Shown here: piece after piece, positions 1 to 5,845 of the stretch
Numbering within the stretch: the first letter of the stretch is position 1
How the letters are laid out: each line of letters begins with the position of its first letter
Assembly (NCBI GenBank): GCA_015489265.1
Contig: WFZY01000326.1
Coordinates: 1 to 5,845, forward strand
Direction of reading: 5' to 3'
Source of the DNA: Flavobacteriaceae bacterium
Lineage (GTDB): Bacteria; Bacteroidota; Bacteroidia; Flavobacteriales; Flavobacteriaceae
Length of the DNA stretch: 5,845 bases
The notes under the pieces: generated by a model
The model's input: only the letters and a program-made list of their open reading frames with translations
Databases searched by the model: none
What the model was told of the DNA's origin: nothing
Translations under genes and position numbers: made by a program

Positions 1-254
1 CATTAAGTTTTATTCCTTTATGTATTTTATAATTCTGCTTTTTATTTGAGGAATTATTCTCCGACTTTTTTCGACATTAAAAGAAATCAAATTAATTTTA
101 TTGATTCAGTCGTATGAAACCTACTAGGTTTTTAAAACCTGGCAGGTCTGGTTAGTTTGCTGTAAATCAATATTTTAATTATTTTTATTTTTGTTAAAAA
201 TATTTCTAGATTATTAAATATTTTTTTTTAATTTTATCAAAAATATTGTATTTT
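1..254. other. AT-rich noncoding leader upstream of the T9SS protein gene
   Basis: No convincing coding sequence lies here on either strand. The stretch is very AT-rich, especially 165-250, where long T and A runs precede the start codon at 255. Its only clear structure is the double palindrome at 119-147, annotated separately. I looked for the Bacteroidota promoter pattern (TTG, about 19 bases, TAnnTTTG). Only poor matches exist, such as TTTTTG at 188-193 followed by TATTTTTT at 219-226, where the spacing is too long. The promoter of the downstream gene is probably here but I cannot place it. Confidence 0.6.
119..147. repeat. REP-like double palindrome (intergenic repeat element)
   Basis: Two perfect 11-bp odd palindromes, ACCTACTAGGT (119-129) and ACCTGGCAGGT (137-147), flank the 7-base spacer TTTTAAA. 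The whole 29-bp block is also a near-palindrome: the two arms pair with each other except at 123/143 and 125/141 (the latter is a U-G wobble in plus-strand RNA) and at the central base. It can therefore form either one long hairpin or two small ones. From memory, related ACCTGnCAGGT-TTTT-AAAA-ACCTGnCAGGT blocks recur between genes in Bacteroidota; I cannot check this here. It is too short to be an insertion sequence and has no transposase nearby. Confidence 0.6.
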
Positions 255-2585
255 ATGAAAAAGTTTGTCTTGTTTTTCGGCATTTTGTTAACCGGTTTTA
301 ACATTTCTGCACAAGTTCCGGATTTACTGGGTTCTTATGGTTTTGACGGACCTACCGGCGACGGTTATTTATATACGATTATCAACGGACAGTTTAGTCC
401 GTATTACAATTTTACGGCTATGGGAAATTCCGGTAAATATCCGCTTTACGGCATGGTCACCGATGATGATGATACTTATTACGGATTGCTTTTACAAAAT
501 AATTTGGTGCCGTCCGGAGCTATTTTCAGATTTACCCGTTCTACCGATACGTTTCAAGTAATTTACCGATTTACCGGCATAACAGCCGTCAAACCCAATA
601 GCCCTTTGGTATTGATGAACCATAAATTATATGGCATTGCCACTAATCCATCCCCTTCTGTAAATGAATCTATCATATATGCTTATGATTTGACAACAGG
701 ACAATTTAATATTCTTTACCAAGATAGTCAGCTTTTTAATTATTCCAATATCGGCTTAACGGGTGATAACAACCATTTATATGGTATTGCCCGTGCCAAA
801 CTATTTGATTTTAATATTGATAACGATACGCTTAATATCCTACATCATTTTACACAACACCAAGAATTGTATTTGTACAATAGTTACTTATATAATATTC
901 CTTTATTACATAATGGAAAAATATATGGCGCCATTGCTTCAAAACCTCAAGCACAGAATAATAATGATTACGGTATTTTGTTTGAATATGACTTAAATAC
1001 ACAGACTGTCAATATTTTACATCATATCAGTGAAGGCTATCCTTCAGGACAGCAAGTTATTTACAATAATAAGTTATATGGCGTTAAAAATGAAACCCCT
1101 TCAATATATGTTTATGATTTAACCAATCAGACTTATCAAGACATTTATACTTTTGATTGGGGACAACCTGTTGTAGGAAATCCGGGGGTCGGTGGTATTT
1201 CACTAACGGGTAATTATTTAACCGGATTTGCCGGAAATTCATTATTTGCTTACGACTTAATTTCAAACAGCATGAATGAATTACAAAATTTTAATAATGC
1301 TTACAGACCTTATAACAATATTATAACCCCTACGAACAACAATGAATTGTTAGGTGCCACATACAATGGCGGCATATCCAAATTTGGCGAAATATTCTCT
1401 TATGATTTTCAAAATGCTACCTATCTGACGCTTAAAAATTTGAATGTCACTCCGAATGGCTCTATGCCTTACGGGCAACTGACCCAACTTAATGGAAAAA
1501 TATACGGATTAACCAAAAAAGGCGGCAATCATGGTTTCGGAACCATATACGAATTAGATCATGGAAATATGACGACTTTATACCATTTTAAAGGGCATCA
1601 CTATTTTGGCAAGCTATTGATTGACCAAAATAAAATTATTTTTTTGGAAAACAACAGTTTGATAGGTATTGATTTGACTTCGCATCAAGTAGATACGCTA
1701 AATACTTACAGTGAATCTATTGCATCGGATGTCAGATTGATCAAAGCGTCCAACGGGTATTATTATACCCTAAACGATATGAAGTTCATTAGAATCAATC
1801 CAACTGATTATACCTTGGAAGAACTAACTGATGATTCTACAGGAATAACAGGGCTCAATAGTGAATTGACCGAGCTCGATGGTAAACTGTATGGTTTCAC
1901 TAATTGCGCATGCTTATGTTGGCCGCCGGAAAGGGGTATGTTTGCTTTTGATTTATCAACCTTGCAAGTCAATCAGGCATATTCGGAAATCTATTATTCA
2001 AGCAGGACCAATTTTGATGATAGTGGTATGGAATTGTCAGAATGTAATGGCACTTTGTATGGTATATCTAGACATTATCATGATATTTATGGTCACACTT
2101 TGGGTATATACTCTGCTTCAAATGGTTACGGAGATTGTGTTGTTTCTTATGAACCATCGAAAGGCAGTTTTGGACAAAAATTTCTAAATATAGGTAACGG
2201 AAACATGCTTTATATTTGGGATAATTCCATAGTTGAAATGGATACAAATTTACAGAGGCAAGTTGTGTATAACTTTCCAATGTCCGAAGCATTTCAAGCT
2301 TATGGGAGTTTGTCATTATTAGATACTGCCGGTATTGAAGATTTGTTAGCTGATAAAATAGTTGTTTATCCCAATCCGGCAAAAGACTATGTGTATATAA
2401 AAAACAACTCAGGATATAAAGCAAATAATTATCGTATTATTGGTTTACAAGGCAAACAATTAATAGAACCAATATCTTTGAATGGTAATAAAATTGATAT
2501 ATCAAAACTTGCCAAAGGAACTTATAATATCCAAATCGGGTTTAAAAATGGTTGGTTTGTTAATAAGAAAATCATTAAACGTTAA
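255..2585 (+). CDS. Secreted GloVer-type tandem-repeat protein with T9SS type A sorting domain
   Basis: Encodes a 776-residue protein secreted through the type IX system to the cell surface or medium; the function of the mature part is unknown. An N-terminal Sec signal peptide (MKKFVLFFG...ISAQ, residues 1-20) is followed by about ten degenerate repeats of 45-60 residues. Their core is LYG-x(8-14)-G-x-I-F/Y-x-YDL, followed by a 'LxxLxxF' strand. The clearest copy is YGLTKKGGNHGFGTIYEL near position 1500, which matches the TIGR03803/GloVer repeat pattern; others begin near 444, 624, 915, 1074, 1345, 1885 and 2058. Repeats around 1560-1860 are worn. The spacing suggests propeller-like blades. 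The C-terminal ~75 residues (YPNP at residues 705-708, then KGTYNI and a basic KKIIKR tail) are a type A T9SS domain. All five cysteines lie in residues 551-628, three as CACLC. I chose ATG at 255 over the in-frame TTG at 246 because it begins the typical MKK signal peptide. The gene stands alone and converges with the operon to its right. Confidence 0.85.
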   Translation: MKKFVLFFGILLTGFNISAQVPDLLGSYGFDGPTGDGYLYTIINGQFSPYYNFTAMGNSGKYPLYGMVTDDDDTYYGLLLQNNLVPSGAIFRFTRSTDTFQVIYRFTGITAVKPNSPLVLMNHKLYGIATNPSPSVNESIIYAYDLTTGQFNILYQDSQLFNYSNIGLTGDNNHLYGIARAKLFDFNIDNDTLNILHHFTQHQELYLYNSYLYNIPLLHNGKIYGAIASKPQAQNNNDYGILFEYDLNTQTVNILHHISEGYPSGQQVIYNNKLYGVKNETPSIYVYDLTNQTYQDIYTFDWGQPVVGNPGVGGISLTGNYLTGFAGNSLFAYDLISNSMNELQNFNNAYRPYNNIITPTNNNELLGATYNGGISKFGEIFSYDFQNATYLTLKNLNVTPNGSMPYGQLTQLNGKIYGLTKKGGNHGFGTIYELDHGNMTTLYHFKGHHYFGKLLIDQNKIIFLENNSLIGIDLTSHQVDTLNTYSESIASDVRLIKASNGYYYTLNDMKFIRINPTDYTLEELTDDSTGITGLNSELTELDGKLYGFTNCACLCWPPERGMFAFDLSTLQVNQAYSEIYYSSRTNFDDSGMELSECNGTLYGISRHYHDIYGHTLGIYSASNGYGDCVVSYEPSKGSFGQKFLNIGNGNMLYIWDNSIVEMDTNLQRQVVYNFPMSEAFQAYGSLSLLDTAGIEDLLADKIVVYPNPAKDYVYIKNNSGYKANNYRIIGLQGKQLIEPISLNGNKIDISKLAKGTYNIQIGFKNGWFVNKKIIKR

Positions 2586-2615
2586 TTCAAGACAATTAAT
2601 GGCAAATGAAAGCAC

Positions 2616-3761
2616 CTAAAAACTATACTGCAACCTAAACGTAAGCATATTTCTTTGACGAATATTTGGAATCTCTGCAAAAAATGATTGGGCAAAAATA
2701 TCCATATCCCAGTTATCGGCAATGCCGTATTGAATTTGCGGAATCAGTATTATAAACTTGTTTTGGGTGCCGTAAACTGTCCCGAACGACCATCGCCAAG
2801 CCGGACCGAAATTGCCGCCAAACCGGTTGTAAAATGCCCAGCGGGAAGGAAATAAATTTTGGGCATCTAAACGCGTGTCTAAAAGGTTTAAAACCGCCTG
2901 CGGATGGTCGGAGTCAAAACCGCCGTTATACAAGCCGGAAATCATCCAATCGACCCCGTTTTGAAAGGCATAATCCAAGGAAACACTGCCGACAAAAGTT
3001 TTTTTATCATCGTCGATAAAGTAACTGCCTTCGCCCTTAAATCCGAAATTTTTCAGATTGCCTTCCCATCCCAATCCGAGCATATAGCCCTTCAAATATT
3101 TCGCCGCAATCAGTTGATAATCATAAGATTTATAAACCGAATGAAAAGCCAATGCCAGAATGCTTTTTTCGGCGTCAAATGTTCGGTCGGCGGTATAAGC
3201 CACATCTATTTGCGACATTTCACCCACATTATAACGCAAGCGCAAGGCATCGGTGCCGGGTTTTTCTTCGTAATCCATATCGAGAAAATTGGCGGTATTA
3301 AACAGATCATTGGGGTTCCAAACCAAATTTTTTCCCCAATTAATCCGTTGGCGTCCCACGGTCAATTCCCAATTTTGATAGGTAAAATCCATATTGAGCC
3401 GGTCTAAATTGCTAAGCATCAAAATATTGGGTTTATCTATTACTTTTCTGGAAAGATTGAACATCCCTGCGTCTTGGGTCAAACTTTGGCGGTAAAAAGG
3501 ATTTTTAATCAAATCACCGTAGAACACGCGATTGCGCAAGCCGGCATTAAGGGTGATTCGGTCACTTATATAAAAACTAAAATTAATACGGTTATGCCAA
3601 AGATTATCGGTCAATAAATCCTGTCCGTCGTGAAAATTCAATGTGTTGAGATATTTGACATATCCACCCGTTTCGACATGTTTTTGCCACCAATTTTGTT
3701 GGTCTTGCGCAAAGGTCATCAAACCGGTGATAAAGCTAAGAAAAACAAACAGCCATTTCAT
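2616..3761 (-). CDS. Outer-membrane beta-barrel protein, last gene of ABC transporter operon
   Basis: Encodes a 381-residue protein with a signal peptide (MKWLFVFLSFITGLMTFAQ, cleaved after residue 19). The rest is dominated by alternating amphipathic strands rich in Tyr, Phe, Trp and Asn, with no internal hydrophobic helix, and it ends in LQYSF. A terminal Phe with aromatic alternation is the usual BAM recognition end of outer-membrane barrels. The most conserved-looking stretch is residues 135-175, including GRQRINWG, WNPNDLFN and DYEEKPGTDALRLRY. The GRQ-x-x-W pattern recalls porin-like barrels of the DUF1302 and alginate-export type, but I cannot assign a family firmly. Its ATG overlaps the stop of the ATPase gene by one base, so the two are probably translated together. 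This implies that the barrel works with the ABC transporter as an outer-membrane exit or acceptor. An alternative is a co-regulated porin with no physical contact. Its stop lies 30 bp from the stop of the convergent secreted-protein gene, with no clear terminator hairpin between them. Confidence 0.75.
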   Translation of the reverse strand: MKWLFVFLSFITGLMTFAQDQQNWWQKHVETGGYVKYLNTLNFHDGQDLLTDNLWHNRINFSFYISDRITLNAGLRNRVFYGDLIKNPFYRQSLTQDAGMFNLSRKVIDKPNILMLSNLDRLNMDFTYQNWELTVGRQRINWGKNLVWNPNDLFNTANFLDMDYEEKPGTDALRLRYNVGEMSQIDVAYTADRTFDAEKSILALAFHSVYKSYDYQLIAAKYLKGYMLGLGWEGNLKNFGFKGEGSYFIDDDKKTFVGSVSLDYAFQNGVDWMISGLYNGGFDSDHPQAVLNLLDTRLDAQNLFPSRWAFYNRFGGNFGPAWRWSFGTVYGTQNKFIILIPQIQYGIADNWDMDIFAQSFFAEIPNIRQRNMLTFRLQYSF

Positions 3762-3763
3762 TA
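3759..3763 (-). promoter_or_regulatory. TAATG stop/start overlap coupling ATPase and barrel genes
   Basis: On the minus strand the ATPase stop TAA and the barrel start ATG share one A, giving TAATG. The preceding bases (ACGAAAAA) are A-rich and hold no Shine-Dalgarno site. Such overlaps usually mean reinitiation by the terminating ribosome, so the barrel is likely made in fixed proportion to the ATPase. The overlap also fixes the barrel's start codon, as the signal peptide begins exactly here. Confidence 0.7.
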
Positions 3764-4468
3764 TTTTTCGTTTTTAGTGAGTTCCTGTTCTACATCGGAA
3801 ATGATTTTCCCGTCGTCCAGGGTGATGATTCGTTTGGCGCGATCAATCACCCTTTGGTCATGGGTAGAAAAGATAAAGGTAACGCCTTCTTCTTCGTTGA
3901 GTTTTTTCATAATATCCAGAAGTTGGGCGGTGGATTTACTGTCAAGATTGGCAGTGGGTTCGTCAGCCAAGACAAATTTGGGTTTGCTTGCCAATGCCCG
4001 AGCCACCGCCACACGTTGCTGTTGCCCACCGGACATTTGTGCCGGACGCTTGTCGAGTTGTTTTTCCAAACCCACATCGGTCAGTAGTTTGGTTACCCGC
4101 TCGCGGCGTTCGACTTCGGGACGCCCTTGAAGCAGCATAATAAATTCAGCGTTTTCATAAGCTGACAAAACCGGAATCAAATTGTAAGCTTGAAAAACAA
4201 AGCCGATATGATGCAAGCGAAAATCAATCAATTCATTTTCCGACAATCCGGTAATGTCTTGTCCGTTGATAATGACTTTGCCACTCGTGGGACTATCTAA
4301 GCCCCCGATAATGTTGAGCAAAGTGGTTTTACCGCTACCGGACGGTCCTACAATGGCAGTAAATTCTCCTTGTTCAATGTTTAAATTCACGCCATCCAAT
4401 GCGCGCACTTCCAATTCAGTGCCGGCGTTGTAATATTTTTTTAAATCTTTGGTTTTTATGACTTTCAT
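3761..4468 (-). CDS. ABC transporter ATP-binding protein, LolD/MacB type
   Basis: Encodes a 235-residue cytoplasmic ATPase that energises the permease encoded just upstream. All ABC motifs are present and intact: Walker A GPSGSGKT (41-48), Q-loop Gln93 in VFQAYNLIP, signature MSGGQQQR (145-152), Walker B FVLADE with catalytic Glu170, D-loop NLD (174-176) and switch His203 in STHD. The Q-loop context FQAYNLIPVLSAYEN and the ADEPTANLDS stretch are typical of the MacB/LolD/FtsE group, whose members drive periplasmic conformational changes rather than moving substrate through the membrane. The length is normal for a stand-alone subunit. The start ATG (MKVIKTKDLKKYY) fits the family N-terminus. 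It follows the permease gene after 108 bp of repeat-filled DNA and overlaps the downstream barrel gene as TAATG. The nucleotide-binding role is certain; the choice between LolD-like and MacB-like is not, so no gene symbol is given. Confidence 0.93.
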   Translation of the reverse strand: MKVIKTKDLKKYYNAGTELEVRALDGVNLNIEQGEFTAIVGPSGSGKTTLLNIIGGLDSPTSGKVIINGQDITGLSENELIDFRLHHIGFVFQAYNLIPVLSAYENAEFIMLLQGRPEVERRERVTKLLTDVGLEKQLDKRPAQMSGGQQQRVAVARALASKPKFVLADEPTANLDSKSTAQLLDIMKKLNEEEGVTFIFSTHDQRVIDRAKRIITLDDGKIISDVEQELTKNEK

Positions 4469-4475
4469 ATTGTAT

Positions 4476-4507
4476 GGTTATCTGGTTATTTGATGATTTG
4501 GTTAATT
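4476..4507. repeat. Four 8-bp degenerate tandem units before the ATPase start codon
   Basis: Read on the plus strand, the units are GGTTATCT, GGTTATTT, GATGATTT and GGTTAATT, in exact 8-base register (consensus close to GRTKATNT). On the transcribed strand they read as ANATMAYC-type units ending 7 bases before the ATPase ATG, so they make up the whole 5' leader. The segment 4475-4496 is identical to 5824-5845, upstream of the permease. Confidence 0.75.
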
Positions 4508-4513
4508 GAGTGT

Positions 4514-4579
4514 AAAGTGCCAAGTCCGATTTTATCCCATTTCGCACTTTTTCGCTTTCTACTTGGTACTTTCAACTTA
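4514..4579. repeat. Inverted repeat enclosing 7-bp-period units, permease-ATPase gap
   Basis: AAAGTGCCAAGT (4514-4525) and ACTTGGTACTTT (4561-4572) are inverted copies with 11 of 12 positions pairing, separated by 35 bases. In the operon mRNA (minus strand) the odd pair is A-C; in plus-strand RNA it would be a G-U wobble. Starting from the permease stop codon, the minus strand also shows 7-base register: TAAGTTG, AAAGTAC, CAAGTAG, AAAGCGA, then the slipped AAAGTGC and GAAATGG. There is no trailing U-run after the stem, so it is not an obvious intrinsic terminator. It could instead be an mRNA processing or stability element, or simply an inserted intergenic repeat. From memory, similar AAGTnC-rich spacers occur in Bacteroidota, which I cannot verify here. 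Confidence 0.6.
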
Positions 4580-5800
4580 TATATCTCTAATCGCTTCAAT
4601 CGGGTTGGTGGACAGGGCTTTTTTAGCCGGATAAACGGCTGCCAAAAGCGCTGCCAACAGGACCATTCCCGTTATTACCCAATAATAAGATGACGGTAAT
4701 TTCGTATAAATGGTCGCACTCATTCCGAAATGTTCCAATCCCTTGGCTACATTCATAAATTTTAAGCCGTGTTGCCCGAAATAGGCGATACTGACATAGG
4801 ACAAATACATCCCTACAGGCGTTGCAATCAAAGCCAAAAACAGGGTTTCGAGCATAATCATCACAAACAATTTTTGCTTGTTAAACCCGACAGAGACCAT
4901 AATACCTAGCTCTTTTTTGCGTTCCAAAATAGCCATCAGCATCGTATTGATAATGGCAAATGACAAGGCGATCAGTATAATCGCCATAAAAATATAAGAA
5001 AAGGTCGCCATCATCTCTTGGGCGTAGCCCAATTCGGGCGACACTTCATCCCAGGTTTGCACCTGATTGCCGGACATACGGGCTTGCCATTCTTTCTTGA
5101 CACTGCGTGCAGACTTGATGTCTTTCAGCTTGACAACAATCTCGTGAATCAACGTATTGGGACTGTTCAGCAATTTTGTCAAATCCACCTGCTTGATAAA
5201 AACTTGCATCTTTTCGAGCATGGCATTGTTGGCTTTATAAATGCCTTCCACCCGAAAAGCATAAGACAAAATATCCCCTTGCATATTTTGAAAGCTGATT
5301 TTGACTTTGGAATTTAGTTTCAAATGTAATTTATCAGCCAATGCCCGACCAATGAGCACCGACGGTTTTTTGAAACGCGTAAAATAGGTGCCATCGACCA
5401 GCGTTAGCGGAATTTTGGAAACGGTTTTTTCCAATTTCGGCACCACGCCGGTCAGTTGTATGCCACGATTTCCTTTGGTGGTGGTGAGCATCGCTTGTAA
5501 TATGGTGTGCGGCGCATACCCCTTTACTGACGGTGTTTGTCGTATGATTTGGATAACTTTTTCGGGTTGCGCAAGGGTTTTGTCAATTTTGGGGTCATCT
5601 TGGTAACCTTGCCGGTGTATTTGAATATGGGCTAGATAATAATCAATAGCCGAACTGATACGGTTATCATTCATGCCGTTCATTAAGGACATAAAAAACA
5701 TACTGCCCCAAAGCCCTAAAATAATGGATATAATGATGACCAGGGTGTGTAATTTGTTCCGCCACAGGTTGCGCCATGCTATTTTGATGATGGTTTTCAT
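4577..5800 (-). CDS. ABC transporter permease, MacB/LolC/E (FtsX-domain) type
   Basis: Encodes a 407-residue inner-membrane permease of the mechanotransmission class. It starts with IAWRNLWRNK (residues 7-16), the usual cytoplasmic lead into the first membrane helix (about 18-40). A periplasmic MacB-PCD-like domain follows (about 41-266). The FtsX domain then supplies three helices (about 267-292, 310-340 and 374-390). Between helices 2 and 3 lies ERKKELGIMVSVGF (293-306), the conserved loop that contacts the ATPase, and the protein ends with the typical YPAKKALSTNPIEAIRDI. The length is normal for LolC/LolE and for MacB-like permeases that lack a fused ATPase. The periplasmic domain shows nothing that identifies a substrate. 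It is the first complete gene of the operon. Only one permease is visible, so it either homodimerises like MacB or pairs with a second permease beyond the window, as LolC does with LolE. Both the sequence just before its ATG and that just after its stop are repeats. Confidence 0.9.
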   Translation of the reverse strand: MKTIIKIAWRNLWRNKLHTLVIIISIILGLWGSMFFMSLMNGMNDNRISSAIDYYLAHIQIHRQGYQDDPKIDKTLAQPEKVIQIIRQTPSVKGYAPHTILQAMLTTTKGNRGIQLTGVVPKLEKTVSKIPLTLVDGTYFTRFKKPSVLIGRALADKLHLKLNSKVKISFQNMQGDILSYAFRVEGIYKANNAMLEKMQVFIKQVDLTKLLNSPNTLIHEIVVKLKDIKSARSVKKEWQARMSGNQVQTWDEVSPELGYAQEMMATFSYIFMAIILIALSFAIINTMLMAILERKKELGIMVSVGFNKQKLFVMIMLETLFLALIATPVGMYLSYVSIAYFGQHGLKFMNVAKGLEHFGMSATIYTKLPSSYYWVITGMVLLAALLAAVYPAKKALSTNPIEAIRDI

Positions 5801-5807
5801 ATTATTT

Positions 5808-5845
5808 GATGATATGGTGATATTGGTTATCTGGTTATTTGATGA
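5808..5845. repeat. 8-bp degenerate tandem units before the permease start codon
   Basis: On the plus strand the units are GATGATAT (5808-5815), GGTGATAT (5816-5823), one extra T, GGTTATCT (5825-5832), GGTTATTT (5833-5840) and the start of another (GATGA) cut by the window end. They match the array in front of the ATPase gene in unit length and consensus, and share a 22-bp exact block with it. The array begins 7 bases upstream of the permease ATG, leaving no room for a Shine-Dalgarno site. Its full length, and any promoter beyond it, is outside the window. Confidence 0.7.

Noticed and set aside
62..112. CGACT (62-66) paired with AGTCG (108-112)
   Set aside because: Five base pairs over a 41-base loop is not meaningful.
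153..159. TAGTTTG as a Bacteroidota -7 promoter element
   Set aside because: It has one base too few between TA and TTTG, and no TTG-type -33 element lies at the right distance.
246..254. TTG at 246 as the start of the secreted protein (adds three residues before MKK)
   Set aside because: ATG at 255 begins a standard MKK signal peptide; the TTG would add only MYF and is a rarer start codon.
385..402. Perfect 6-bp inverted repeat ACGGAC/GTCCGT with a 6-base loop inside the secreted protein gene
   Set aside because: It lies in coding sequence for NGQFSPY, is not repeated elsewhere in the window, and an inverted repeat this short is expected by chance.
2573..2601. CATTAA (2573-2578) and TTAATG (2596-2601) as a shared terminator between convergent genes
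   Set aside because: Six all-but-one AT pairs with a 17-base loop and no T-run afterwards; too weak for an intrinsic terminator.
2904..3407. Open frame of 167 codons on the plus strand
   Set aside because: It lies wholly antisense to the barrel gene, has no signal, domain or repeat pattern, and the opposite strand is clearly coding. The other antisense and out-of-frame open frames fail for the same reason.
4476..4507. The 8-bp array as a small CRISPR-like array
   Set aside because: Units are 8 bases with no spacers between them, and no cas genes are present; it is a simple degenerate tandem repeat.

Overview
The window looks like a chromosomal fragment from a low-GC Bacteroidota (probably Flavobacteriia-like) genome. 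Three things point there: a secreted protein ending in a type A type IX secretion (T9SS) sorting domain, very AT-rich intergenic DNA without Shine-Dalgarno sites, and '-AQ' signal peptide cleavage sites on both exported proteins. No RNA genes, CRISPR array, insertion sequence or transposase is visible.

Layout: positions 1-254 are AT-rich noncoding DNA carrying one compact double-palindrome repeat (119-147). A single plus-strand gene (255-2585) encodes a 776-residue secreted protein built from degenerate 'LYG...GG...G.IF.YDL' repeats (GloVer/TIGR03803-like, probably a beta-propeller-type fold) with a C-terminal T9SS domain. After a 30-bp convergent gap, three minus-strand genes fill the rest, read from right to left: a MacB/LolC/E-type ABC permease (5800-4577), its LolD/MacB-type ATPase (4468-3761), and an outer-membrane beta-barrel protein (3761-2616) whose ATG overlaps the ATPase stop codon as TAATG.

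The three minus-strand genes read as one operon. The permease and ATPase together form an inner-membrane machine of the mechanotransmission type (MacB/Lol/FtsX), and the tightly coupled barrel supplies an outer-membrane part. This suggests a trans-envelope route for a lipid, lipoprotein or hydrophobic compound; the substrate cannot be read from the sequence. No periplasmic adaptor or LolA-like carrier is inside the window. The operon may continue upstream past 5845, because only 45 bases are visible before the permease.

The least ordinary parts are in the noncoding DNA of this operon. Both ABC genes have an 8-nt-period tandem repeat directly before the start codon, with 22 bp identical between the two places (4475-4496 and 5824-5845). 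The remainder of the permease-ATPase gap is a second, different repeat: 7-nt-period units starting at the permease stop codon itself and flanked by a 12-bp inverted repeat (one mismatch) that could fold in the mRNA.
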